DNA of 64,000 nucleotides from Haloflavibacter putidus (GTDB lineage Bacteria; Bacteroidota; Bacteroidia; Flavobacteriales; Flavobacteriaceae), in NCBI RefSeq assembly GCF_006546625.1, contig NZ_VIAR01000004.1:62001-126000 (forward strand). The letters are read 5' to 3'. Below are positions 56,654 to 64,000 of this stretch, in pieces; within the stretch, counting starts at the first letter, position 1; every line of letters starts with the position of its first letter. The notes under the pieces are model-generated. The model was not told where the DNA came from. It searched no databases and was given only the letters and a program-made list of their open reading frames with translations. Both the position numbers and the translations under genes were made by a program.

Positions 56654-57370
56654 ATGGAAACTGAAAACAAAAAAATCTTATTAGTAGAAGACGATCCAAA
56701 TTTCGGAATCGTTTTAAAAGATTATTTAGCGATGAACGACTATGAAGTTACACACGCTAAAAATGGAATGGAAGGCTTTGAAAAGTTTAAAAAAGACGAT
56801 TTTGATCTTTGCATTCTAGACGTAATGATGCCGTACAAAGACGGTTTTACACTAGCCAAAGAAATAAGAGAAAAGAACGAAGAAATTCCTATTATTTTCC
56901 TTACGGCAAAGGCAATGAAAGAAGACGTGCTAAAAGGCTATAAAGTAGGAGCAGACGATTATCTAAACAAGCCTTTTGATAGCGAAGTGCTTTTAATGAA
57001 AATTAAAGCAATAATGCAACGCAAAGCTACAGATAGTATTGCAGATAGTAAGCAATTTGAGTTTAATATTGGTAACTTTCACCTAAACTCTAAACTGCGT
57101 TTCTTAACTTTTAAAGATGAAGAACCTGCAAAACTATCGCCAAAAGAAAATGAGTTGTTGCGTTTATTGGCTTTGCACGAAAACGATTTAATGCCAAGAG
57201 AATTGGCGCTTACCAAAATCTGGAGAGACGATAACTATTTTACCTCTAGAAGTATGGATGTTTATATTGCCAAACTACGAAAGTACTTGAAAAAAGACGA
57301 AAATGTAGAAATTCTAAATATTCACGGAGAAGGATTTAGATTGGTAATAAGAAATAAAGAAGAAGAATAG
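56654..57370 (+). CDS. OmpR-family response regulator
   Basis: A 238-residue protein. The receiver has LLVEDDPNFG and the phospho-acceptor Asp56 in CILDVMMP, then FLTAKAMK and the lysine in LNKPFD. The C-terminal winged helix has SPKENELLRLLALHENDLMP and SMDVYIAKLRKYLK. It is the output partner of the histidine kinase next to it. Targets are not visible here. The transcript ends at the hairpin 57411-57444. Confidence 0.93.
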   Translation: METENKKILLVEDDPNFGIVLKDYLAMNDYEVTHAKNGMEGFEKFKKDDFDLCILDVMMPYKDGFTLAKEIREKNEEIPIIFLTAKAMKEDVLKGYKVGADDYLNKPFDSEVLLMKIKAIMQRKATDSIADSKQFEFNIGNFHLNSKLRFLTFKDEEPAKLSPKENELLRLLALHENDLMPRELALTKIWRDDNYFTSRSMDVYIAKLRKYLKKDENVEILNIHGEGFRLVIRNKEEE

Positions 57371-57410
57371 TAATTTAAAATTATTGTGATTTTTCAGTTT
57401 CAAAAACTTT

Positions 57411-57444
57411 CCACGGCAAAACTATTGTCGTGGAGAGCTTTTTT
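57411..57444. terminator. Bidirectional terminator overlapping the miaA end
   Basis: CCACGGCA (57411-57418) pairs with TGTCGTGG (57426-57433) with one G-T wobble; T-runs follow on both strands. It lies between the converging response regulator and miaA genes, and its right arm sits inside the last codons of miaA. Confidence 0.75.
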
Positions 57445-58345
57445 GAAGTATATAAGCTCTAATTTCAGATATGGGTGTGTTATGAGCAAACCACTTTATC
57501 TCCTTATCTTTTCTAAACCAAGTTAACTGCCGCTTGGCAAACCTTCTTGTATTTTTTTTAATTTCTTCTACAGCTTTTTCTAAACTTAATTGCCCGTCAA
57601 GATAAAGAAAAAGCTCTTTGTAGCCAACCGTATTTAGCGCATTCCTGTCTCTGTACGCAAACATTTTTTCTGCTTCTTGCAGCAAGCCTTCTGCCATCAT
57701 TTTATCTACGCGTTGTTCTATGCGCTCATAAATTAATTCTCGTGGAGCGGTTAAGCCTATCTTTACGGAAGAAAAATCACGGGTTGGTTTTGGTTTATTT
57801 CTATAATAGGAAAAATTTTTATCTGTGCCACGACAAATTTCTAAAGCACGAATAACCCTTTGCGGATTTTGAAGATCTGCTTTTTCTGAAAATTCCGGAT
57901 CTTTAACCTTTAGTTCTTCTACTAATTCTTCCAATCCGTTTTCTTCAAAAATTTTATTTAACTCTTTACGGATGTTAGGGGAGACCGGCGGAAAATAATC
58001 TAAACCTTTCGTGACGGCGTCTACATAAAGTCCGCTTCCGCCAACTAGAAATATATGCGAATAAGTTTTAAACAAGCGCTCTAACTTCCGTAAAGCATCT
58101 TTTTCAAAATTACCAACAGAGTAGTTTTGCTCTACGGAAAGATGCTGAATAAAATGGTGTTTTACTTGCGCCAGTTCCTCTTTACTCGGCACGGCTGTAC
58201 CAATTTGCATTTCTTTATAAAACTGTCTAGAATCTGCCGAAACTATTTCCGAAGAAAAATGTTTGGCCAGTTTTATTGCAACTGCTGTTTTTCCTATAGC
58301 GGTAGGACCAACTACTGGTATTAAAAAATTACTCTTCATTTTCAT
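57422..58345 (-). CDS. miaA: tRNA dimethylallyltransferase MiaA
   Basis: A 307-residue protein (start at 58345, or the ATG six bases further in). The P-loop is GPTAIGKTAVAIKLA, then SADSRQFYKEMQIGTAVPS and VGGSGLYVDAVTKGLD, diagnostic of MiaA. It adds the dimethylallyl group to A37 of tRNAs reading U-starting codons. The start overlaps the end of the ion-transporter gene, so the two are probably cotranscribed. Confidence 0.95.
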   Translation of the reverse strand: MKMKSNFLIPVVGPTAIGKTAVAIKLAKHFSSEIVSADSRQFYKEMQIGTAVPSKEELAQVKHHFIQHLSVEQNYSVGNFEKDALRKLERLFKTYSHIFLVGGSGLYVDAVTKGLDYFPPVSPNIRKELNKIFEENGLEELVEELKVKDPEFSEKADLQNPQRVIRALEICRGTDKNFSYYRNKPKPTRDFSSVKIGLTAPRELIYERIEQRVDKMMAEGLLQEAEKMFAYRDRNALNTVGYKELFLYLDGQLSLEKAVEEIKKNTRRFAKRQLTWFRKDKEIKWFAHNTPISEIRAYILQKSSPRQ

Positions 58346-59165
58346 TATGCAAATCGTATCCGCAATGGTGGCAATATTTTGCTTTGTCTAAATGCTCTTT
58401 TTCGTTGCAATTATAACAAGATTGCGTGTTGTTTATTTCGGGATTACTGCGTCTAGAATATTCTGCGCTTACAATACCGGTGGGTACAGCTATAATTCCG
58501 TAACCCATAATCATAATTGCACTTGCCAAAAACCTGCCTAAAGGCGTAATGGGGTGAATGTCTCCAAAACCAACGGTGGTTAAGGTTACAATCGTCCAAT
58601 AAACTCCCATTGGTATGCTGGTAAAACCGCCTTCTTCACCTTCTATAAGATACATCATTGTGCCGGCAATTAAAGACAAGACCATAACGGCAAATAGAAA
58701 GACAAGAATTTTTGGACGGCTGTGAGCCAAAGCTTTTTTTAATCTGTTGCCTTCTCCTATATAGCGCGTAATTTTTAAAATTCTGAAAATTCTAAGTAAG
58801 CGTAAAGATCTGAAAGTTAATAAAGCCGCACTTCCTGCAAAGAAAAAAGAGAGATAAAGCGGTATAGTAGAAAGAAAATCTATAATACCGTAAAAGCTAA
58901 AAATGTATCTTTTGGGGCGCTTAATACAGATAATCCTGGCAATATATTCTAGGGTAAAAAGTATGGTTACAACCCATTCACCATAAAGTAAATACGTGTA
59001 TACCCAAGGGTCTAGACCTCTTACGCTTTCTAGCATCACGAAAATTACGCTTAAGAAGATAAAGACGAGTAAAACTATATCAAATAGTTTTCCTGCCGGG
59101 GTTTCTGCTTCATAAATTACTTCGTGCAGCCGTTCACGCCAAGATAAAGTAGATTTGTTTTTCAA
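58329..59165 (-). CDS. Voltage-gated-type ion transporter with C-terminal zinc ribbon
   Basis: A 278-residue six-helix channel subunit. The S4-like helix is FRSLRLLRIFRILKITR with basic residues every third position (Arg119 to Arg134), the pore loop carries the potassium filter TVGFGD (197-202) and the S6 helix follows. The C-terminal tail has Cys250, Cys253, Cys265 and Cys268 (CYNC and CHHC), a zinc-ribbon-like module. It conducts potassium across the inner membrane; the tail might regulate or scaffold the tetramer. Confidence 0.88.
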   Translation of the reverse strand: MKNKSTLSWRERLHEVIYEAETPAGKLFDIVLLVFIFLSVIFVMLESVRGLDPWVYTYLLYGEWVVTILFTLEYIARIICIKRPKRYIFSFYGIIDFLSTIPLYLSFFFAGSAALLTFRSLRLLRIFRILKITRYIGEGNRLKKALAHSRPKILVFLFAVMVLSLIAGTMMYLIEGEEGGFTSIPMGVYWTIVTLTTVGFGDIHPITPLGRFLASAIMIMGYGIIAVPTGIVSAEYSRRSNPEINNTQSCYNCNEKEHLDKAKYCHHCGYDLHNENEE

Positions 59166-59217
59166 TAGATTACAGTTTTAGTAAAAGTACTTAATTTGTA
59201 GGAAATTAAAAAAATCT

Positions 59218-60579
59218 TTAAAATTTGACTATTCTAAGCGGTTTGTTTTTACGCAGGTAATTTTGAATTATATGTTGCGAATCGCGATTACTTTTCATGG
59301 GGGTAATTATATTTTTAACCAACTCTATAGTTGCTATTTGATGGTTAAGATTAAAATAGCCCATGCCTTTAAAGTAACCATTTTCTATAAGGAGAACACT
59401 TTTTTCGTCATAATCCCGACCTCTATCTATAATGAGCATGTTTTTGTCTTTAAAACTATATTTGTCTATTAAGGCTTGTACGCGTTTATTATAATCGGCA
59501 GGAGATTCTTCTTGAATGCAAGCGCCGCTACATTTTTTTATTCCATAATTAAAACACGCCGAAGGGGTTTGGTGCAAGCCACATAATTTTAGACAGAGTT
59601 CCAATTCTTCTACCATTTTATGTAGCCAATTTTTTGCCTGGTCAACATTGGTAAAGGTCGTTATAGGCTGCTTTTGGGCATTAGCTTCTGCAATTTTAAG
59701 TTGTAGATAACCAGCTTCGTTTTTTTCGTGATAAAGGGCGTAGTTAAAAATATCTTTCCGTAAAGCCCGATTATAGATTGGTTTAATTTTTTTTATCTCT
59801 TCGTTTTCTTTCAGTAAAGCTAAAACCTCTACTCCGGTGGCTTCATAAGTAACCGCACTTATTTCTTGCTGAATTTTCTTAGATTTGGGATTGGTATTGG
59901 TAAAATGTTGGGTAAGTCTCTTTTTTATATTTTTGCTTTTACCAACGTAAATAACTTCGCCATTATCGTTGTGCATATAATACACGCCGGTAATTGGCGG
60001 CAATTCTTCTAAAATACGAATTAACTTAGCGTCTAACTGCGTTTTTGGTTTATTCTTTACGGAGGCTGCAATAATTTCTTTTTGCGAATCTTTTTGTAAC
60101 AGCAATTTAAACAATTTTACCGTGGCCAAAGCATCGCCACTTGCGCGGTGTCTGTCTGTTATTGGTATACCCAAATTTTTAACCAATTTGCCTAAACTGT
60201 AGGATGGCATACCGGGCAATAATTTTTTAGACAATTCTACCGTACAAAGCGATTGCCGCTTATATTCGTAACCTAATCTTTGGTATTCTAAACGCAGAAT
60301 CCTGTAATCAAATTTGGCGTTATGCGCAATTAGAACACAGTTGTTGGTAATTTCTATAATGCGTTTTGCTAGTTCGTAAAACTTAGGTGCGTTACGAAGC
60401 ATATCATTATTTATACCGGTTAAACCCACTACAAAAGGTTGTATGGGTCTTTCTGGGTTTACAAGACTTATAAATTGGTCTGTAACTTCTCTTCCGTTGT
60501 ATTTATATATTGCAATTTCGGTAATACCTTCTTGGTTAAATTTACCGCCCGTTGTTTCTATATCTACTATTGCATACAA
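59218..60579 (-). CDS. DEDDh exonuclease fused to GIY-YIG nuclease domain
   Basis: A 453-residue fusion. The exonuclease domain (about 1-165) has Asp6 and Glu8 (VDIETTGG), AHNAKFDYR and the His144/Asp149 pair (HRASGDA), as in DnaQ. The second domain (about 195-280) has GVYYM, YVGKSKNIKKRL and is of the UvrC/Cho GIY-YIG type. A cysteine-containing segment follows (LCLKLCGLHQ and CSGACIQEE), like the UvrC cysteine region. It probably nicks and trims damaged or structured DNA. It is a known combination in bacteria; the exact pathway is uncertain. Confidence 0.9.
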   Translation of the reverse strand: MYAIVDIETTGGKFNQEGITEIAIYKYNGREVTDQFISLVNPERPIQPFVVGLTGINNDMLRNAPKFYELAKRIIEITNNCVLIAHNAKFDYRILRLEYQRLGYEYKRQSLCTVELSKKLLPGMPSYSLGKLVKNLGIPITDRHRASGDALATVKLFKLLLQKDSQKEIIAASVKNKPKTQLDAKLIRILEELPPITGVYYMHNDNGEVIYVGKSKNIKKRLTQHFTNTNPKSKKIQQEISAVTYEATGVEVLALLKENEEIKKIKPIYNRALRKDIFNYALYHEKNEAGYLQLKIAEANAQKQPITTFTNVDQAKNWLHKMVEELELCLKLCGLHQTPSACFNYGIKKCSGACIQEESPADYNKRVQALIDKYSFKDKNMLIIDRGRDYDEKSVLLIENGYFKGMGYFNLNHQIATIELVKNIITPMKSNRDSQHIIQNYLRKNKPLRIVKF

Positions 60580-60594
60580 AAAATATCCTCCTGT

Positions 60595-61257
60595 TTAATT
60601 ATAATTTCTTTCTCCAAAAATTGCACTGCCAATGCGCACCATATTGCTTCCATTTTTTACGGCAATTTGATAATCGCCACTCATACCCATTGACAATATT
60701 TCTAATTCTGGGTAAGTTTCGGAAAATTTATCGAAAGTTGTTTTCAAAAAAGCAAACTCTTCGTTTACTTGCTCTTCATTTTCGGTAAAAGTAGCCATTC
60801 CCATCAAACCAACAATCTGTACATTTTTCATTTTTTGGTAAGTTTCAGATTTTAAGATTTCTAAAGCTTGCTCGGTCGTCATCCCGTATTTAGAATCTTC
60901 TTTGGCAATTTTAATTTGCAGCAGACATTTTATTGTTCGTTCTTCGTTTTTAGCACGTTTGTTAATTTCTTTCAGTAACTTTAATTTATGCACAGCGTGT
61001 ACCAAACTTACATAAGCTGCCATATATTTTACTTTGTTAGACTGCACGTGGCCCACCATATGCCACTCTATATCTTTGGGAAGTTTTTCCCATTTTTCAG
61101 TCATTTCCTGAATTTTATTTTCTCCAAAAATATGTTGTCCTGCATCGTAAGCTTTCTGAATATCTGTAACGGGCTTGGTTTTAGAGATAGCTACGAGTTG
61201 CACTTCCTGCGGAAGCGATTCTTTTAATTGCTTAATATTTTTAGCAATGCTAGTCAT
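60595..61257 (-). CDS. YggS family PLP-binding protein
   Basis: A 220-residue protein with the PLP lysine in VAISKTKPV, then FGENKIQEM, WHMVGHVQSNK and MGMSGDYQIAV near the end, all YggS/PROSC hallmarks. It binds pyridoxal phosphate and maintains its homeostasis. It lies within a minus-strand run with DUF1015, the 3-hydroxyacyl-CoA dehydrogenase and the Gfo/Idh gene. Confidence 0.93.
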   Translation of the reverse strand: MTSIAKNIKQLKESLPQEVQLVAISKTKPVTDIQKAYDAGQHIFGENKIQEMTEKWEKLPKDIEWHMVGHVQSNKVKYMAAYVSLVHAVHKLKLLKEINKRAKNEERTIKCLLQIKIAKEDSKYGMTTEQALEILKSETYQKMKNVQIVGLMGMATFTENEEQVNEEFAFLKTTFDKFSETYPELEILSMGMSGDYQIAVKNGSNMVRIGSAIFGERNYN

Positions 61258-61271
61258 ATTCTTTCCTTGCT

Positions 61272-62510
61272 TTAATATTCGTATATAGTTATGCCACTTC
61301 GTAATTTTGGTTCGATATAGGTGGATTTTGGCGGCATGGTAAGGCCTTCGTTAGCAATTGCTTTCATTTCAGAAACGCTGGCCGGCACCATACCAAAACC
61401 AACTTTAAAAGCGCCACTATCTACCAGACCTTTTACATAGGCCATTCCTTTTTTGCCATGGGCATAATCTAATCTTTTGTTTTTGCGAACATCTTTAATT
61501 CCTAATATAGGTTCTAAAACTGTCTTATGCAAGACTTGTGCATCTAAATGCGAAAGTGCATTTTCTGCTTTAAAATTAAGCTTTCGTAAATGTAAAGAAT
61601 AAAAGTCGCCGTCTAAATACATACTAAAATGATGACGTTCTCGTGGCTTATAATAGGTGCTTTTTCTATTCTGAATACGGAAAGAATTGTCTAGCTTAAT
61701 TAAAAACTCTTCTTTGGTAAGTCCATTTAAATCTTTTACCAATCTGTTAAATTCAAGAATTTTTAAATTGCTTTCCGGAATTATATAACTCATAAAAAAG
61801 TTGTAGGGTTCTTTACCGGTATGCTTCGGATTGTTTTTTTGCATTTCTTCGCAAAACTGGTAAGCAGAGGCACTTCTATGATGACCATCTGCAATATACA
61901 TATGGTCCATCTTATCAAATTCCCGTTTAATTTTTTTTACTGTTTCTTCATCTGCAATTGGCCATAAGTAATGCGTATCTCTATAGGTGGTGGTAAATTC
62001 GTACTCTGGTCTTACGCTAGTTGCTTCTTTTATGATATTTTGCAGATCGTTATTGTCGGGATGCGTTAATAAAACAGGTTCCGAATTAAAACCAACAGTT
62101 TTCAAAAAGTTTTTAAAATCATTTTCTTTATCTGCTATGGTTTCTTCGTGGCGTTTTATCAAATTGCTTTTATAGCTATGCAAGCTAGTAGCGGCAATAA
62201 TTCCAGTGAAGACGTGCTCATCGCTATCTTTTAACCTGTAAATATAAAAGCTTGGCTTGTCGTCCTTGATAAAAATATTGTCTTCTCTAAATTCTTGATA
62301 CCTGTTTTTTACCAATAAATAACGATCCGGGCCAGAAATTTCTTTATGATATTTATATCCGGGATTAACAATATGCAAAAAAGAAAACGGGTTGTTGTCC
62401 AACCGTGCTTCCCTTTCTGCCTGGGTATAATGATGGTATGGCCTAGATGATATAAGACCTACCTTATCTCTTGTAGGTCTTACTGCTCGAAAGGGAAGTA
62501 CTTTTGGCAT
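61272..62510 (-). CDS. DUF1015 family protein
   Basis: A 412-residue protein opening MPKVLPFRAVRPTRDKVGLI. DHMYIADGHHRSASAYQFCE is the conserved core of DUF1015, and the ADGHHR segment may bind metal or a nucleotide. Length is normal. The function is unknown, but DUF1015 genes are widely linked to amino acid and cofactor genes. It ends 14 bases before YggS. Confidence 0.88.
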   Translation of the reverse strand: MPKVLPFRAVRPTRDKVGLISSRPYHHYTQAEREARLDNNPFSFLHIVNPGYKYHKEISGPDRYLLVKNRYQEFREDNIFIKDDKPSFYIYRLKDSDEHVFTGIIAATSLHSYKSNLIKRHEETIADKENDFKNFLKTVGFNSEPVLLTHPDNNDLQNIIKEATSVRPEYEFTTTYRDTHYLWPIADEETVKKIKREFDKMDHMYIADGHHRSASAYQFCEEMQKNNPKHTGKEPYNFFMSYIIPESNLKILEFNRLVKDLNGLTKEEFLIKLDNSFRIQNRKSTYYKPRERHHFSMYLDGDFYSLHLRKLNFKAENALSHLDAQVLHKTVLEPILGIKDVRKNKRLDYAHGKKGMAYVKGLVDSGAFKVGFGMVPASVSEMKAIANEGLTMPPKSTYIEPKLRSGITIYEY

Positions 62511-62519
62511 ATATAATTA

Positions 62520-63407
62520 TTATTGAAATTGTGCAGATACTTTTTCTGCTTTTCTACTTTCGCTATAATCGTAAAAACCTTCGCCAGATTTTACGCCTAA
62601 CTTTCCTGCTTGCACCATATTTACCAATAATGGGCAGGGCGCATATTTTGGATTTTTAAAGCCGTTGTACATTACTTCCAAAATAGAATGACAAACGTCT
62701 AAACCAATAAAATCTGCCAGTTGTAATGGTCCCATTGGGTGCGCCATTCCTAATTTCATTACTGTATCTATTTCTTCTACACCTGCAACCCCATTATAAA
62801 GCGTTTCTATAGCTTCGTTAATCATTGGCATTAAAATACGGTTGGCTACAAAGCCTGGATAATCGTTTACCTCTGTTGGAGTTTTTTTGAGTTTTTTAGA
62901 AAGTTCCATTATCTTATTGGTAATCTCGTCTGATGTGGTGTAGCCACGTATAATTTCTACCAATTTCATAATAGGCACCGGATTCATAAAATGCATACCT
63001 ATAACTTTTTCTGGTCTTTTGGTTACCGAAGCAATTTTGGTAATGGAAATAGAGCTTGTGTTAGAAGCCAAGATGGTGTCTTCTGAACAAGCTTCATCTA
63101 ACTGTTTAAAAATTTTAAGCTTTAAATCTTCGTTTTCTGTAGCGGCTTCTACTACCAAATCTACGGTTTTCACGCCTTCTTCTATTGTAGTATAGGTGGA
63201 AATGCTGTCTAAGGTTTTGCTTTTATCTTCTTCAGAAATCTTTTCTTTTTTTACCATTCTATCCAAATTTTTGGTAATGGTAGCAATTCCTTTATCGAGG
63301 TTTTCTTGTGAAACGTCTATTAAATTAACCTTGTAACCAAATTGGGCGAAGGTATGTGCAATACCATTCCCCATTGTTCCGGCGCCAATTACAGCAATAT
63401 TTTTCAT
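62520..63407 (-). CDS. 3-hydroxybutyryl-CoA dehydrogenase
   Basis: The ATG at 63407 gives about 295 residues starting MKNIAVIGAGTMGNGIAHTF; an upstream TTG is rejected. The Rossmann loop GAGTMGNGIA, SNTSSISITKIA and GMHFMNPVPIMKLVEII are hallmarks of 3-hydroxyacyl-CoA dehydrogenase, and NRILMPMINEAI belongs to the C-terminal domain. It oxidises 3-hydroxyacyl-CoA with NAD in fatty acid degradation or short-chain acyl-CoA metabolism. Confidence 0.92.
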   Translation of the reverse strand: MKNIAVIGAGTMGNGIAHTFAQFGYKVNLIDVSQENLDKGIATITKNLDRMVKKEKISEEDKSKTLDSISTYTTIEEGVKTVDLVVEAATENEDLKLKIFKQLDEACSEDTILASNTSSISITKIASVTKRPEKVIGMHFMNPVPIMKLVEIIRGYTTSDEITNKIMELSKKLKKTPTEVNDYPGFVANRILMPMINEAIETLYNGVAGVEEIDTVMKLGMAHPMGPLQLADFIGLDVCHSILEVMYNGFKNPKYAPCPLLVNMVQAGKLGVKSGEGFYDYSESRKAEKVSAQFQ

Positions 63408-63431
63408 ATTTATCAATTTAAAATTTATAAA

Positions 63432-64000
63432 TTATTCGTCAAAACTTTTTATTACCAATTTAGCTACCCTAAGCGCCTCTGTTGCTTGCTCAAGTGTAAC
63501 TATTGGCGTAGTATCGTGATTAATAGCATCTGCAAATGTTTCTAATTCTTCTAAAATAGCGTTGTTAGCATTTACATCTGGATTATCAAAATATATTTGT
63601 TTTTTTATACCTTCTGCATTTTGCAATATCATATCAAAATCACCGGGATTTTCTGGTGCATCTTTCATTTTTACTACTTCACAGTTTTTCTCTAAGAAAT
63701 CTACAGAAATATAAGCGTCTCTTTGAAAAAATCTAGCTTTACGCATTTGCTTTAAGGAAATTCTACTAGCAGTAAGGTTAGCAACACAGCCATTTTCAAA
63801 TTCTATACGAGCGTTTGCAATATCTGGAGTTGCACTAATTACCGAAACCCCGCTGGCATTTACTTTTTTCACCTTAGATTTTACCACGCTCAAAACGGCA
63901 TCAATATCATGTATCATTAAGTCTAAAACTACGGGAACATCTGTACCACGCGGATTGAACTCTGCCAATCTATGCGCTTCTATAAACATAGGTTGGTCTA
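63432..64000 (-). CDS. Gfo/Idh/MocA family oxidoreductase, N-terminus outside the window
   Basis: The open frame runs through the window edge, and about 189 C-terminal codons are visible. PMFIEAHRLAEFNPRGTDVP followed by VLDLMIHDIDAVLS is the catalytic-face region of Gfo/Idh/MocA proteins (the HDIDA motif contains the active-site histidine), followed by the C-terminal dimerisation sheet. An ATG at 63989 is internal and not the start. The substrate, probably a sugar or sugar nucleotide, is unknown. It is upstream of the dehydrogenase gene in the same direction. Confidence 0.85.
   Translation of the reverse strand, partial: DQPMFIEAHRLAEFNPRGTDVPVVLDLMIHDIDAVLSVVKSKVKKVNASGVSVISATPDIANARIEFENGCVANLTASRISLKQMRKARFFQRDAYISVDFLEKNCEVVKMKDAPENPGDFDMILQNAEGIKKQIYFDNPDVNANNAILEELETFADAINHDTTPIVTLEQATEALRVAKLVIKSFDE

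Overview
The window looks like chromosomal DNA of a flavobacterium (Bacteroidota, family Flavobacteriaceae). It is AT-rich, has A-rich leaders instead of Shine-Dalgarno sites, and carries repeated TAnnTTTG promoter boxes. Clade markers include a small SRP RNA, type IX secretion (T9SS) C-terminal sorting domains, a TonB-dependent receptor with a DUF4249 lipoprotein, DUF6252-, DUF6913- and DUF6095-like proteins, and the bamD-rpoZ-coaBC-porD-recN block. I see no tRNA, rRNA, CRISPR array, prophage or complete insertion sequence.

Layout. 0-9.4 kb: partial glutaminyl cyclotransferase, SRP RNA, SDR oxidoreductase, transaldolase-family enzyme, thioredoxin-fold lipoprotein, ABC-F ATPase, membrane protein, MFS transporter and a three-repeat lipoprotein. 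9.6-13.9 kb (minus): TonB receptor, DUF4249 lipoprotein, murQ, DUF6095. 14.2-21.4 kb: lysozyme-like protein, methyltransferase, phosphatase, dnaA, thioesterase, then ribD-HAD-EamA-YigZ. 21.4-26.1 kb (plus): GNAT, prmC, LOG-family, VOC, ligA. 26.1-29 kb: an accessory patch with two apparently frameshifted small secreted-protein genes, a T9SS beta-propeller protein and a gene fragment. 29-40 kb: 5'-nucleotidase encoded as two proteins, M61 peptidase, dapA, the bamD-recN block, fabI. 40.2-52.3 kb: three successive T9SS-exported fibronectin-III proteins, the first 2370 residues long with an 810-bp in-frame tandem duplication. 52.5-57.4 kb: glycosyltransferase, YbbR-like protein, coaE, and a histidine kinase/response regulator pair. 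57.4-64 kb (minus): miaA, ion channel, exonuclease/GIY-YIG fusion, YggS, DUF1015, 3-hydroxyacyl-CoA dehydrogenase, partial Gfo/Idh oxidoreductase.

How the genes work together: most are housekeeping genes in conserved short operons. Envelope biogenesis links bamD, porD and the T9SS cargo proteins. Coenzyme A synthesis is represented by coaBC and coaE, wall metabolism by murQ, dapA and the lysozyme-like protein, and DNA maintenance by dnaA, ligA and recN.

The signal I find most intriguing is not a gene. The 9-mer TTTACGGAA (usually CTTTACGGAA) occurs at least 26 times on both strands and in several reading frames, where fewer than one copy would be expected by composition. One inverted pair sits just downstream of an operon. 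The motif is absent from 37.6-54.0 kb, which contains the T9SS protein genes, and from 24.0-32.0 kb, which contains the accessory patch. It behaves like a genome-wide DNA word (uptake-like, recombination or chromosome-organising motif) and deserves a whole-genome test.
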